Source of the DNA: Paramacrobiotus metropolitanus | Taxonomy: Eukaryota > Tardigrada > Eutardigrada > Parachela > Macrobiotidae | Length of the DNA: 64,000 nucleotides | Direction of reading: 5' to 3' | Assembly: GCF_019649055.1 (NCBI RefSeq) | Contig: NW_026570431.1 | Coordinates: 62,001 to 126,000, forward strand | Shown here: one piece after another, positions 1-10,447 of the stretch | Layout of the letters: each line of letters opens with the position of its first letter | Numbering within the stretch: position 1 is the stretch's first letter | Program-made: the position numbers and the translations under genes | The notes under the pieces: model-generated | The model's database searches: none | Told to the model about the DNA's origin: nothing | Seen by the model: the letters and a program-made list of their open reading frames with translations, nothing else

Positions 1-52
1 CTAGTTAGCTAAGGTCATCGGGCTAAACAGCGTCGATGCTGAGATGTTCTAC

Positions 53-2047
53 CGTTGCTCATAACCCTGCGGCACCAGCCTCCCGGCTGGATCGAAACAA
101 CTGTCCTGAATCCGCACCATCTTCAAATCGTCCTCTTGAAATCTGTAAAATGAAGTATGCAAGAAGGGTGAACGTAAGCTATACAGCCGATATACGCTCG
201 GACTTCAGTACTCGTAAGGAATTTCGTAATCTGCGTTTTCAATCACCGAACTGCTGCGGTACTGTGGCAGCCGATAAGCCACAGGGATACAATTGCAATT
301 ATAGAGCATTGCATGTAAAAGTGGTATGACTATCCCACTTCGGCACTGTGGGATAACATTTACTATCAGCAAAAAGTTCGATTCTTGTATCCTCAATGTT
401 AGACGACTTTGCTAGCTAAAGTAGAACGTGCGAGTACTCTGTAATTGTAAGTACATGCTTCAGCAAAAGGAACAACGCCGAATCAGCTTTGGTAAAATGT
501 TGCGTGCAAATCTCCAGCCGCTCTTATTTTACTTCGACTTTAATTGTTTATATATTTATTACCTGTTCAATTGGGAATTGAGAATCACCAGCACCTGTGG
601 ATTGTCGGCATCCAGGTTGGCCGTTCGAAACACGCGCACAGTAAATTGCTGTTGGTTAAACTCAACGGCGTCTTCGCATCCCTGCCGAGAAAAAAACCCT
701 TCAAAGGTTCCATGAAACCATCAAATGCTATCGACTTAAAGTTTAATCTGTAATAATTTAATCCATAAAAATCCCTAGTTGTTATAAATTAATTAAAGAT
801 TATATTTCGTTTAACAGGCTGCTACTCCGCAAATTTTAAACTCTCGTTACTCTCACGTGAATTTTGGTACAAAGTGTACGCTCGGTAATGCCTGTAATAC
901 TCAAACTGATACTGGCTAACCTCAGAAACCCGTTCTGCAGATGACGGACCAACATACAGGATACTGCCGCCATCGAAAATGAAAGCATGCTTCTGCAGCT
1001 GCTTCGTGTCTGCCCATCGGTTGATTATCCCGAAGCGCTGAGAACGGTTTCCGGGCAGTGGCTCGAAGTCTACCTGGTACTGGTAAATAACCCCTTTGTT
1101 GCTGACTTTCACTTCGATATAGTTGGAATGCAGCCGCACAATATCGCCCATACATCCTGCAATGCAATCGTTAACGCATGACAACAAAGATAAATTACTG
1201 GTCTCTGTAGTAATTACGCTTATTAATAATTTAATAGATGCTGCGGTGATTCTGTGTCCACAGAGTAGCTGTTGCCTGTTACTAACAAGATATTATGAAC
1301 TGTAGTAACAAAAATGTCAGCGGCGCCTTGCCCCTAAAAAGCATTCACACTTAGAAAAATCTTTCACCTTTCTTTTCTTTCACGGCAGCGGGACGGGTAT
1401 GGACGGCCGTGTATTTCAGCCGATCTTCCTCCTCGCGGCTCATCCGTTCTTTGAATTTGCCCCCACTGCGCTTTCCGCGGTCAGCTGAAGGGCTGGATTT
1501 TTCGGCTATAAAAGAATCTTCAAATTCAATCCGGATGCCTCACCGAAACTGTGAGATTCAACCCGATTTTGGTTAATAAAATAAAAATTCAAAATAAAAA
1601 TTCTTAGGTAGATTTACTGGTAGAATTTAGATTTTCAGGCAAGGGCATGGCTCTAAGCGATCTCATACCGATATAGTCGGTATGAGATATGCTGCAGCAG
1701 AACTTACAGTATATGATTTAAGTCATTAAACACATGCGGCTTGTTCAGATACTTAAGGTCTAAAACCATACGCGCCGTCTTTGGAACCTTTAACGTAAGG
1801 TTAGGGATCAATCATCAGTGATTATATGTTTTTACGGTTTTCGGGCCGCCGGCCGCATCCGTGATCCGCTCAACCTTTTCAGCCTCCCTGGTGAGTTACA
1901 GAGTTCGATATTTCTAGTACCTAACGGTGTGGGATTCATTTGCTCCAGCTGGCGGGTACGGTCGCCACAATTTCCCACGCCAGAAGAACCCTGGAGCTCG
2001 CTGGATGCTTCCATTTCCATCTCGGGTTTGGACTCCGCTGGATCCAT
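53..2047 (-). CDS. Piwi-like Argonaute protein, N-terminal exons (partial, runs off left edge)
   Basis: Minus-strand exons 1921-2047 (tentative first exon), 1368-1505, 921-1156, 563-681 and 53-142 join with consistent phases (1, 1, 0, 2, 2). The joined product has a charged, disordered start, then VHTRPAAVKEKKG, GDIVRLHSNYIEV, YQYQVDFEPL and KHAFIFDGGSILYV. It continues with a beta-rich stretch (EFNQQQFTVRVFRTA), VLVILNSQLNR and PAGRLVPQGYEQR. This order matches the N-terminal and linker-1 region of Piwi-clade Argonautes (YQYHVDF, FDGxxLF motifs), which bind piRNAs and silence transposons in germ cells. The PAZ, MID and PIWI domains and catalytic residues would lie beyond position 1, so activity cannot be judged. 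The donor at 920/921 (GAG|GTTAGC) was preferred because it gives Piwi-like spacing. The first exon rests only on a phase-1 donor and an in-frame ATG; an upstream exon is possible. Confidence 0.72.
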
Positions 2048-3133
2048 TGCGAGGCGAAAACACACAGAACTGACAGTAGTTTATACTGTGGATGCTTCAC
2101 AGGCTGAAACTAATGCAATCAAAAATAACGAACACAGTGATTTTTCGGGAACTGGTGATTAGCAGTTAGCTTATGAAATCACTGAAATGCACTCACTTCA
2201 GTCAGCCTTGCGATTTTTTAGATATTCGTCCTGGAAATAAAGCGGAAAAGGGAAAATCGAACCAAGAAAACTGTGAACTGTTAAGGGCAACGACAACGTG
2301 TAAAGCAACGACTTCCTTGTGACTGTCGTTCAGGCGGCTGGACAGATCGCAGACTGGAACCGTTCTTGAAGTCATCTAGGACTACCTAGGAGACGACTGA
2401 AAGTGTTTAGTAGTTTAGTAGTTGATATGATATTGCTTGCTATTTAATAAAATTACGAGCAATACTACCCGGTAGCTAGTAGCTGCTCAGTTATCAGCTA
2501 CTTGCTAGTAATACTGTCATTTTTAAAACTGATTTACAAAGTAAGAAGTATGTAATAAGAATCTTTATTGAGCGGTACCGTATTTAGGTGAATAATTTTT
2601 GCTACAGAAGTTGACCTCGCCAAAACGGTAGAACATAACCTGATGGTTTGTCAAAAAGCCTTTATCTTCTCTCATGTGTGAATTCTTGTAAGTCAAATGC
2701 GTATGGTATCAAGCAGAGTACATTTTGTTCGTTGTAGATGTTTTGGAAGGCGCTACAGATAGGTCGACGAAGAGATGTAATGCACACAGTCTAAATGAAG
2801 CCGAAGCGGGATCGACAACGCGGACCGGTCTAAAGTTGGGAAAATTATCGCTGGTGTACCGAACATTGACCGCAATACACAATTGATATTCGCCCAAAAA
2901 ATGCGCAAAAGGAAATCAATCTTGCCTTTATATGGCGCTATAAACTGAAAAGCATAAAATAATAGTTATTATTATGGAGTAGTCTGTTTTGGCTATGGGG
3001 CGTTAATGACGGCACGCCGACATAAAACTGCACACCGAAATGTACAGATATATAAGTAAACCGGAAATAGCTTGATGAATACTTCGCGCATTCCTGATGC
3101 GAAAAAATGGAACTAGTGAGTTAATAAAAATGA
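2048..3133. other. intergenic spacer, no gene seen
   Basis: About 1.1 kb between the Piwi-like gene and membrane-protein gene A. It is AT-rich with short direct repeats such as the TAGTAGTTAGTAG-type run near 2400-2430. A 62-codon minus frame at 2709-2897 has no recognisable motif, no splice logic and no paralogue elsewhere in the window, so I do not call it. The 5' promoter of the Piwi-like gene should lie here. Confidence 0.6.
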
Positions 3134-5704
3134 TTATGGAGAGCTCAAGAGAGGCATACCAAACTGGTTGAGTACTATAGCATCGGACCTTTTTTTCGGC
3201 CGAATTGTAAATTTGCGAAGTTCACATGACTTCATGGTACTACAGTCTGCTTCGCAAAAGTCGCAAGGAAGTAATCCATCATGTATGGTCACATGAACCT
3301 TCTCGCTTGCGGGCTGTGTTAACTCGTAACATCTGCAGTATGATGTTACGTCTTCTTCCGGTTTATCTGGTTCGGTAGACGGAACTGTGGGATCACCAGT
3401 TGCATGCTCCTGACCTTTCCTCAGCAAGCTGATAACTTCCCATACGGCGACTCCAATTAATACGAACATCCACATCAAGTACATCAGGAGGAAAACCTTC
3501 TCAGATGCAACCAGTGCAACCAAACGGTCGAGGGTGACCATCCAGGCGATGTAGATTGCTAGCATGCAGGCTATCTTGCACCGGTCACGCCATTCGTCAA
3601 ATTCCGTTAGCCCATCCAGGATAGGCCGCTCCTTCGTGCCATCAGGCCTGGGACTCACGCACATACTGCGTACGGCCGCGTACAGCATGAACAAAATAAT
3701 GCCAGGACAGATGATGAAAATTATGATAACTAGGGCAACGGGAATCATGGCAAAGAATGCTGCGCTAATGTATAAACCCGTTTTTCCAACAATTTCCTCC
3801 GCATGCGAAATGCATTCCACGCCGTTTGGGAAGAACGATAAAAATTTTGGCTTAGTGTACATGGTATGCGGGTCCACCCAGTAGGACAGCCTGGCTCGAT
3901 TTATACTCAGCATCTGCAAATAGGCGCAGTGTGTAAATATTGCGAGGATATTGTTATGTATTGTAGGTACAAACTACAAACCGTACAGTCAACGAAACTA
4001 ATGCATTAATTTGCTTATTGCTTGCTGTTAGCATACGTTAGAGTGTAACGCACGCAAGAGCAAAGTGTGCAGCGAAAGTACGGAGCCTCACGAATCTTTA
4101 ACAACAAGGTTTCATTTTGCATGAATCTTTAACACTAAGATTACATTAAAACTTAATTATATGAGCATAAGTTTATACTGCTATATATATGGCCGTATCA
4201 GGAATTGCTATATCTAGGTGTACGTCCATAAAATGTCGACCATAATCGCCAGTCGCCAGTGATTACTTATTGTTAATAATTACCTTGGCTCCATCATCCG
4301 GAAGACTGGGAGTCGCGACCGGGAACAAAACATTCATGGCCGTATAAAATTCCGGGTACTCGAGGAACAGCACAGTTCCACTAATAACCAACAACAACAA
4401 TAGACATCCAATGCGTGTAGCACTCTGCTTGCGTCGTTTCCGGTGATATTCTTGTCCCCCGATCGCTACCGAAAGACTGGTCGGACAAGCGTCACATTTC
4501 TTTAAGATGATAAAATCCTGCACGATCCTATAAACAATTTCGATGATTACATGCACGTACGCGTCAGGTACTGACACAAAGGTCATAATGCATTATCCCA
4601 GCTTGCCTGTTTTTTATAAAGATAGCCAGTCCTTGAATAAGTGAATATGGGCGAAAGCGGAGGAGGCAGAGATTACAGTATACAATGCACACTATCAGCG
4701 TTACTATGGATGCCGGTATGGTTCCCCAGTCTCCGCTGACTGAATGTCCCAGATAAGCGGCAATGCCCAGAATGGCAATCGGGACACAAAGAACAATCAC
4801 CCCTGTTGCTGTTATCAAGACAATAAAGGCAGCGACCACAAGGAGCATTTGTAATCGGGAAGGCTTGTCCGTTCGATAGTATCGCTTATACAATGTCGAG
4901 AACTTTTTGTCGTATGGTGACAATAACGGCTGCATCCAGTGTCGGTAGTTGGCGATTAGACTGCAGATGATGCTGACCAATAGCGACAAGACGAAGAATG
5001 CGAAAATGGCCACCGTCACTTCGAAAACGCGCAACCAGCCGTAGCTGCTCTGTGGTTGGTTGGAGATACTATCGGAGTGGTCGATGCATACTGTGTACTG
5101 ACCGCCGGTTGTGTTGGTTGGCAGTTTTTGGCGCAAGATGTTCACCCAATAGCAAGCATCGTCCTGGCCAAGAGTAGGCGATATTGTTAACAATAATATG
5201 ATTAAAAGTTTTAAAGGTTATCATTTCTGCCATCAATATGCATAGTAATAAGCACAGTACTGCAAAAAGATTTAGGGAGAAAATTTGGCACTTTAGAATT
5301 CGACAGTTATAAGCTATTAAAAAATAGTTGAAAATCTAAACATTTTAACCATGGTAAATTCTTATCTACCGTACAAACCTTATAATACGCCGTAAGCTGC
5401 TGTATACGGCGTGAAAATTGAAGGTATTACAGTAATAGTACCATAGGATTCGGTAGGAACTAAGAAGGTATTCTAAAATTGCTGGAATGTTTACCGAAGT
5501 GAGATTCATCAGCCTGATCCAGTGAGGTAGTTCTGTCCGAATATCCGCTCTGGTTTCACGCAGCCAAGGAAATGCCACACGCAACAAGAAATGCGATAAT
5601 TCCGAGGAATACGTTAGAACCACAATGGACTGGAACAGTATCTCCATATAGGCCCATTTTGAATTCAGTATGTCGCACTGGGCGCACTCCTTGAAGGTGA
5701 CCAT
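3134..5704 (-). CDS. multi-pass membrane protein, tandem family copy A (unrecognised family)
   Basis: Exons 5495-5704, 5163-4607, 4527-4284 and 3913-3134 (minus) give 596 residues with intron phases 0, 2, 0, as in copies B-D. I do not recognise the family. Exon 1 carries a likely membrane helix followed by SELSHFLLR and RADIRTE. Exon 2 starts at the family's CYW motif, then a probable extracellular stretch, a hydrophobic helix, NYRHWMQPLL, and two or three more helices. Exon 3 has one helix (CLLLLLVISGTVLFLEYP). Exon 4 opens with NRARLSYWVDP and FFPNGVE, then three long hydrophobic segments. The C-terminal tail of about 85 residues is longer than in B-D and rich in Cys and charge. Eight or more membrane passes suggest a plasma-membrane role; no transporter, GPCR or channel signature is visible. 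Intron 2 appears to use a GC donor. The ATG at 5704 aligns with the starts of the other copies. Confidence 0.85.
4528..4606 (-). other. 79-base intron with a non-canonical GC donor
   Basis: Intron 2 of gene A. The donor reads AG|GCAAGC and the acceptor TTTATAG. The three paralogues use AG|GTAAGAG, AG|GTAAATT and CC|GTAAGTG at the same codon and phase. The GC position is the only one that keeps phase 2 and the aligned residues. GC-AG introns are a known minor class with just this AG|GCAAG context. Confidence 0.65.
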
Positions 5705-7089
5705 TTTGAATTATTTCTTATCTGGTAACAGGCTTTTCGAATTGTAATTTTTCCTCTGAAGTGTAAAAGAAAAACTGCTGTCGCACGGAAAGTACTGTAC
5801 TCGTATAATACGAACTTTAATCCCCGTAACAGCTGCGACACATATGTCATATGCTCCTCATGTTCAGCTGGATTTACGCACTACGTTCTAAAAATAGACG
5901 GCCCGGTATCGATCGGGATGGGAGTATGCAGTACTATGCACTATGGATATCGATGATGCCATGCCGAGAAAACTGCACTCGTTTTTCTTGGTTGTATGCG
6001 GTACCAATGTTGTGCCGGTTGCGTACAAAACAAATTGATCAGCGCGATGAGCGGTTTACGTCTAGTTGCTGATCTAGTAGAAATTAATCCCTTTTCTTGC
6101 TGTAAAAATACGGAGAGCACAAGAATAGTGGCTTTCTATTGTAGTGGAGTGACGTTAAGTAGACAAACAATTATTGTAAAATAAAGCTTCGAGCTTGTCA
6201 GAAATCTCAGTCCTAAAGCGCGTCTGTACCCAAAGGAGCGCAAATTAAAACCATAATTTAATTTAATTAAAACCATAAAAAGATAATTTAATTTTGTTAA
6301 TTTGGTTTTGTGAGACCTTAATGATGCAAACCTGGCATAATACGATAGACAGCGACAGTTATATATGGATATATACCGTACACAACCGTAACACAACTTA
6401 CTACTGTTAACACGGTAAAACTAGCAACTTTAACGCAATACTTAATATTTCTGTGCGGATAGTGCGGCAGCATCCAGTACGTAAATATTGTGATTTGTAA
6501 GTAATTCCAAATCAAATAGACCGTGGTGAGTGGGTGTACGAATGCATATTATTATACAGTACTTTTTCGTATATTTCTACAGACACTGCATCATGAAACT
6601 CAATGCTTTGTGTTGATTTCGTAGGCAAATGACAAAGAAAGCAAACAAAGCATCTTTAACAACCATAGTAAAACGCCCCGCACAGCAGAAGGCATCCACA
6701 AACAACAAAAACTCTCCTCTGTAGTAAGCAAAATGAAATTGATGCTGTATATATAAAACTCCGAACTCGATTTTAGGAAACGACCCAAAAGCAACCAACT
6801 GACTCCATCGCAAATGCAACGACATGGTTACTTTGCGATAATTAATTCTTGTATTTTGCAATCAATATATTTAAACTGTTAGTTTGGTTTTAGAATAAAA
6901 GGTTTTTAGCAGATTGTCTACAGCATTATTAACTTTATCCTTGCTGAGCGACCTGCGACATCTTTTGCCGGTAAAGTCGAAACATCCACCGCTAACAATG
7001 GGAACACCATATTCCTTGACTACAATCACGGTAATATCATGGTATTGCGTGGCAAACGATGACCTCGTTGAATGCATCAAGCACCGACT
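5705..7089. other. intergenic spacer between genes A and B
   Basis: No gene supported. It contains AT-rich DNA with TAATTTAATTTAATT-type repeats around 6255-6300. The segment near 6649-6750 resembles 10040-10145 downstream of gene C (shared CTTTAACAACCAT-like and CTCTGTAGTRAGCAA-like words), marking the left end of the B/C duplication. Short minus frames at 6577-6861 and 6871-7080 have no motif and no conserved frame in the duplicate. Confidence 0.6.
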
Positions 7090-9800
7090 TTAAGTCAGTG
7101 CAATATTTTCGTGGGCGGAAAATCTTGGGCTCTCCCGAGATGACTGAATTATACATTTGATTTCAAACACAACCAGACTGATCAGCAATGCCATCCACAA
7201 CAAATACAAGGGAAGAAACGCTTGTTCCGGCGCGGCAAATGTCACCGTCAAGTGAAAAACGATTTGTGTCGCGGTATAGAAGAACGCCATGGCCGCGATT
7301 CGGCACCGGTTATGCCACGTCGTTCTTACACTTTTGCCATAGCTTGATTGACTGCCAGAGCAATCTTTGCATGCACGGTAGAGTAAGAAAACAAGCAGTC
7401 CCGGCAGAATCGCGGCGATGGAGACGATGGCAATAACAAAACACACGCCGCTCATTACAAGTCCAACGAGGCCCACAATATAATAAAACACATTTATCTC
7501 CGTTGGAGTATGATTCCAATACAAATATCTAATCGCTGATTTGCTGTACAGGGAAAGGGGATCCACCCAATAGGATAGTCTTGCTTGATTTAATCCTAAC
7601 ACCTGAAAATAACTGCAAATTAAATGTGCAATCACAATTCCGTTTGTGATTATTTTATGCACAAGTCATCTTTATTACGTTTTTATCATTAAACATATAG
7701 TAAACAATCAAATAATAAATTAAATACGCTTAATTTGCGTATTATAAGCGTTTTATTAATATACGCATTAGTTAAATATGCTCGTTGTCTGTAATTAGCT
7801 ATTAAAAGATATTTAAAGTGCATCAAATAAGGACGACAATGAATTGCTTACCAGCGTAGAACTTTCCAGCGTGTTGTAATACGGATACGCGTACACAAGG
7901 TTGATTGCTTTGTGAAAAAGAGGATATGCCGGAAAAATGATGATTCCACACAACGCTAACAGGAAGAGCGTGCAGACGAGGCGTGCAACAGAACTCCATT
8001 TCTGGTGTACCACAACACTGTCGCTTATATCTTGCCGGGGAACACGGAACCATTCGTAACTACAAAAATTAATTGCATACAGATACCTATGGTACACACA
8101 AAGTATATCGTTTCAGAATAGAACTTTACGTACTGAAGGAATAGATTTCTCTTACCTATTCCTCATTAAGAAACTGAACACGATACGGAACCTGGAAGGT
8201 AGTCGGATAACGCGGAATAAGCACAGATGTGAGTATATGGCTAACAGCATCACAGTGAACACGCACACCGGCAGAACTCCTGCATGACCGAAAATGACAT
8301 AACCCAGCCATGGCAGGAAGAACATAACCAGCATCACCGGAATACAGACAATCAGCACCAGCGCTACCAAACCCAATAGAATGGCCGCGATCCAGCTAAG
8401 CAGCAAATTGTCCGGGTAGCTGTCAAGAGTGGCGCCACCTCGAGTTGCTCGTGAATGCAGTACTGGATTTGTCCAGTGACCATAGTAATAGTTACTGGCC
8501 AAACTGATCCCGGTGCACACACACAGTGACAACGTGACATAGGCTAGGATAATTGCCGTGGCACACCATGCCCCGCAGTCGTTTACATGGTACTTATTAA
8601 ACGCCTTCCTGTGAACATACGGTATCATCGCTTCGGAATAATTCGCGCAGACGACATTGGTCATGCTGTGATAGTACGAGTTGCAGCATGTTGGGTACTT
8701 TGTGGCGATGTCGATCGGCAGCCAGTTTTCGGCCAGTGACGAAATCCAATAACAATCGTATGCTTCGGGATTCTGCAAAAGATATCTTCGCGTCTTTACA
8801 CATACGGTAACATACCCACTTATGGCTCTGCTGCAATATGAATCGAAATGACCACTGCAGATAACAAATTAATAATCACGCAGGTGTTACCGATTGCAAG
8901 CTATATGTGGGCACGGTGAGCCAGTTCCAGCGTTGCATCTCTGTTCCGATACCCGCTCGTGAGGAATAGTAACGGCGCATAGACGAAACGGAGCTGCGCA
9001 ATAAGAAGTGTGATAAATCCGTAGTAAAGTATATGATCACAACAGCCTCCAGGATAATCTCCAGATATGACCATCTGTCATTCTTTAATACGTTACGAAT
9101 GCAGCCATAAGAACAGCGGACCATTTTCGTGTTGTTGGGTAGCACTGCAAACTTTCAACAAAGCATAAGGTTGTTGGACAATTACAGTAATTACGAGAAT
9201 AATTTTGCGGTCTGTTGCAGGCTGGGTGTGCTCTTCTAGGACGCCCTAAATTGCAGACTCGTGTTGTTGCACTCCGCTCAGGATGCTTTTGACAATCGCT
9301 CCCATGCCATACAGCCGCTGTTTTGAAACCAGCAGATGGTAGACTGAGAAGAACAGTTGTTTAAGAAGCTCGCAAAGCATGTTATTTAGTTAGCGGATGC
9401 CGGCAGCCAAGCTTGCAACGCCAGACATGGCACATAACGTACGTGTGATTCACGGCATGTATTGTACAGTATCGGCAGTTCAAACGAACACTAACCTTGA
9501 TTCATGAAAACCTGCGCGCTTTGCGGTTGCTTGATTCTACGGCGAAGCGAGTACAGACCGTGCAGAGTTCCAGCTGCCGGTTGCTGTTGCGATCAATTCA
9601 CCCGTACGCTAGGCAGCCACAGTACTAAGTACTTCGGAATTGCACAAGCCGGCAAATGCTCACGCATCAGTATTGTGCGGACGCGTATGGCTTGTAAAGT
9701 CATTAAATTATTTTTGTGCTGTAAGACAGGGTACAGTACATAAATAAACTGGTGGAACACCAGAATACATGAGCAGTCGAGCGCGGCTCCTACGTAACTT
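6640..9800. repeat. segmental duplication unit 1 (contains gene B)
   Basis: Gene B with about 0.45 kb of downstream and 0.65 kb of upstream flank is paralogous to about 10030-12960. Upstream flanks share ACGCCCTAAATTGCA, GCAGAGTTCCAG, TGCCGGTTG and CGATCAAT in the same order, and the exons are near-identical in length. Homology of non-coding flanks shows that a genomic block, not only a gene, was copied. Boundaries are approximate. Confidence 0.7.
7090..9124 (-). CDS. multi-pass membrane protein, tandem family copy B (unrecognised family)
   Basis: Exons 9124-8891, 8772-8156, 8059-7852 and 7602-7090 (minus) give 523 residues; phases 0, 2, 0 with GT-AG at every junction. Exon 1: MVRCSYGC, then a helix and TTDLSHFLLR, SRAGIGTEMQRW. 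Exon 2: NPEAYDCYWISSLAE, a Cys-rich predicted extracellular region (CCNSYYHSM, NDCGAWC), NYYYGHWTNPVL, and long hydrophobic helices. Exon 3: one helix, CGIIIFPAYP. Exon 4: LNQARLSYWVDPLSLYS, then three hydrophobic segments (the second around AFFYTATQIVFHLTVTFAA) and a short tail. I start at 9124 rather than an in-frame codon at 9145 because MVRC aligns with MARC (C), MVKI (D) and MVTF (A). Function unknown. The ordered cysteines in the exon 2 loop suggest disulphides and so an extracellular face. Confidence 0.86.
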
Positions 9801-10447
9801 TGTTCTAGATTTTTGTGGTGGGCACTGTGCCCGCAGCTTTTGTTCCGGCACAGTCCAAAACATCAAGAAACTGGTAACGTAATTAAATATTTTGAAAGAT
9901 ACGAGTTTGTTTTGTCATATGCAAGTATGTTTAGTACAAAATTAATGGGTTCTTTATCGCAAAATGTGATTACTTACAGACTCACTAAAGTAGCAATTTT
10001 TTGGCCTACGCCATCCAGAAAAAATTATCAGACAAAACAAGATAAGAACAACTTCAACAACCATGGAAAACGAACCATAAAACAAGGAAACTACTCCAAC
10101 AAAACAAAATTACTCTGTAGTGAGCAATATGAGATTTGCACTGCCGAAAAATTACCAAAAAGATCAAAACACTGCGGAAGTTACTATCATCAGAAGCGCT
10201 CTTACAAGATACCGTACATCACATAACAGATATCGTATTCTTACGATGCTATAATTAAAAAAATGCTTTTTATACCAAAACACATGCAGCATTGTTAGCA
10301 TTCTCCTCGCGAAGCGGCTTCTGGAATTTCAGACCTGTGTCGCAGTGCAATCGCAATATCCCTTGCTAGCGATGCGTGACGAGATTCAGTTGATTGACAA
10401 ATGTCGGTGGCACATAGTGATCTCGTCGATTACATTATACATCCACT
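9125..10447. other. intergenic spacer between genes B and C
   Basis: The first 0.65 kb is duplicated flank (see the B/C repeat entries). The rest is AT-rich. An open plus frame at 9813-10226 is Lys/Asn/Thr-rich, shows no motif, and is not open in the paralogous stretch at about 6.65 kb, so I treat it as chance. No RNA gene seen. Confidence 0.55.

Noticed and set aside
447-516. Extra Piwi exon between 563 and 142
   Set aside because: The minus frame is open, but no AG acceptor gives the needed phase, and direct joining of 563 to 142 yields a continuous Piwi-like sequence.
1818-2162. 114-codon plus frame
   Set aside because: Overlaps the tentative Piwi first exon antisense and has no recognisable motif; I prefer the minus reading because its phase-1 donor fits the next Piwi exon, but this remains open.
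9813-10226. 137-codon plus frame rich in Lys and Asn
   Set aside because: AT-rich chance frame in a segment whose duplicate near 6.65 kb does not keep it open.
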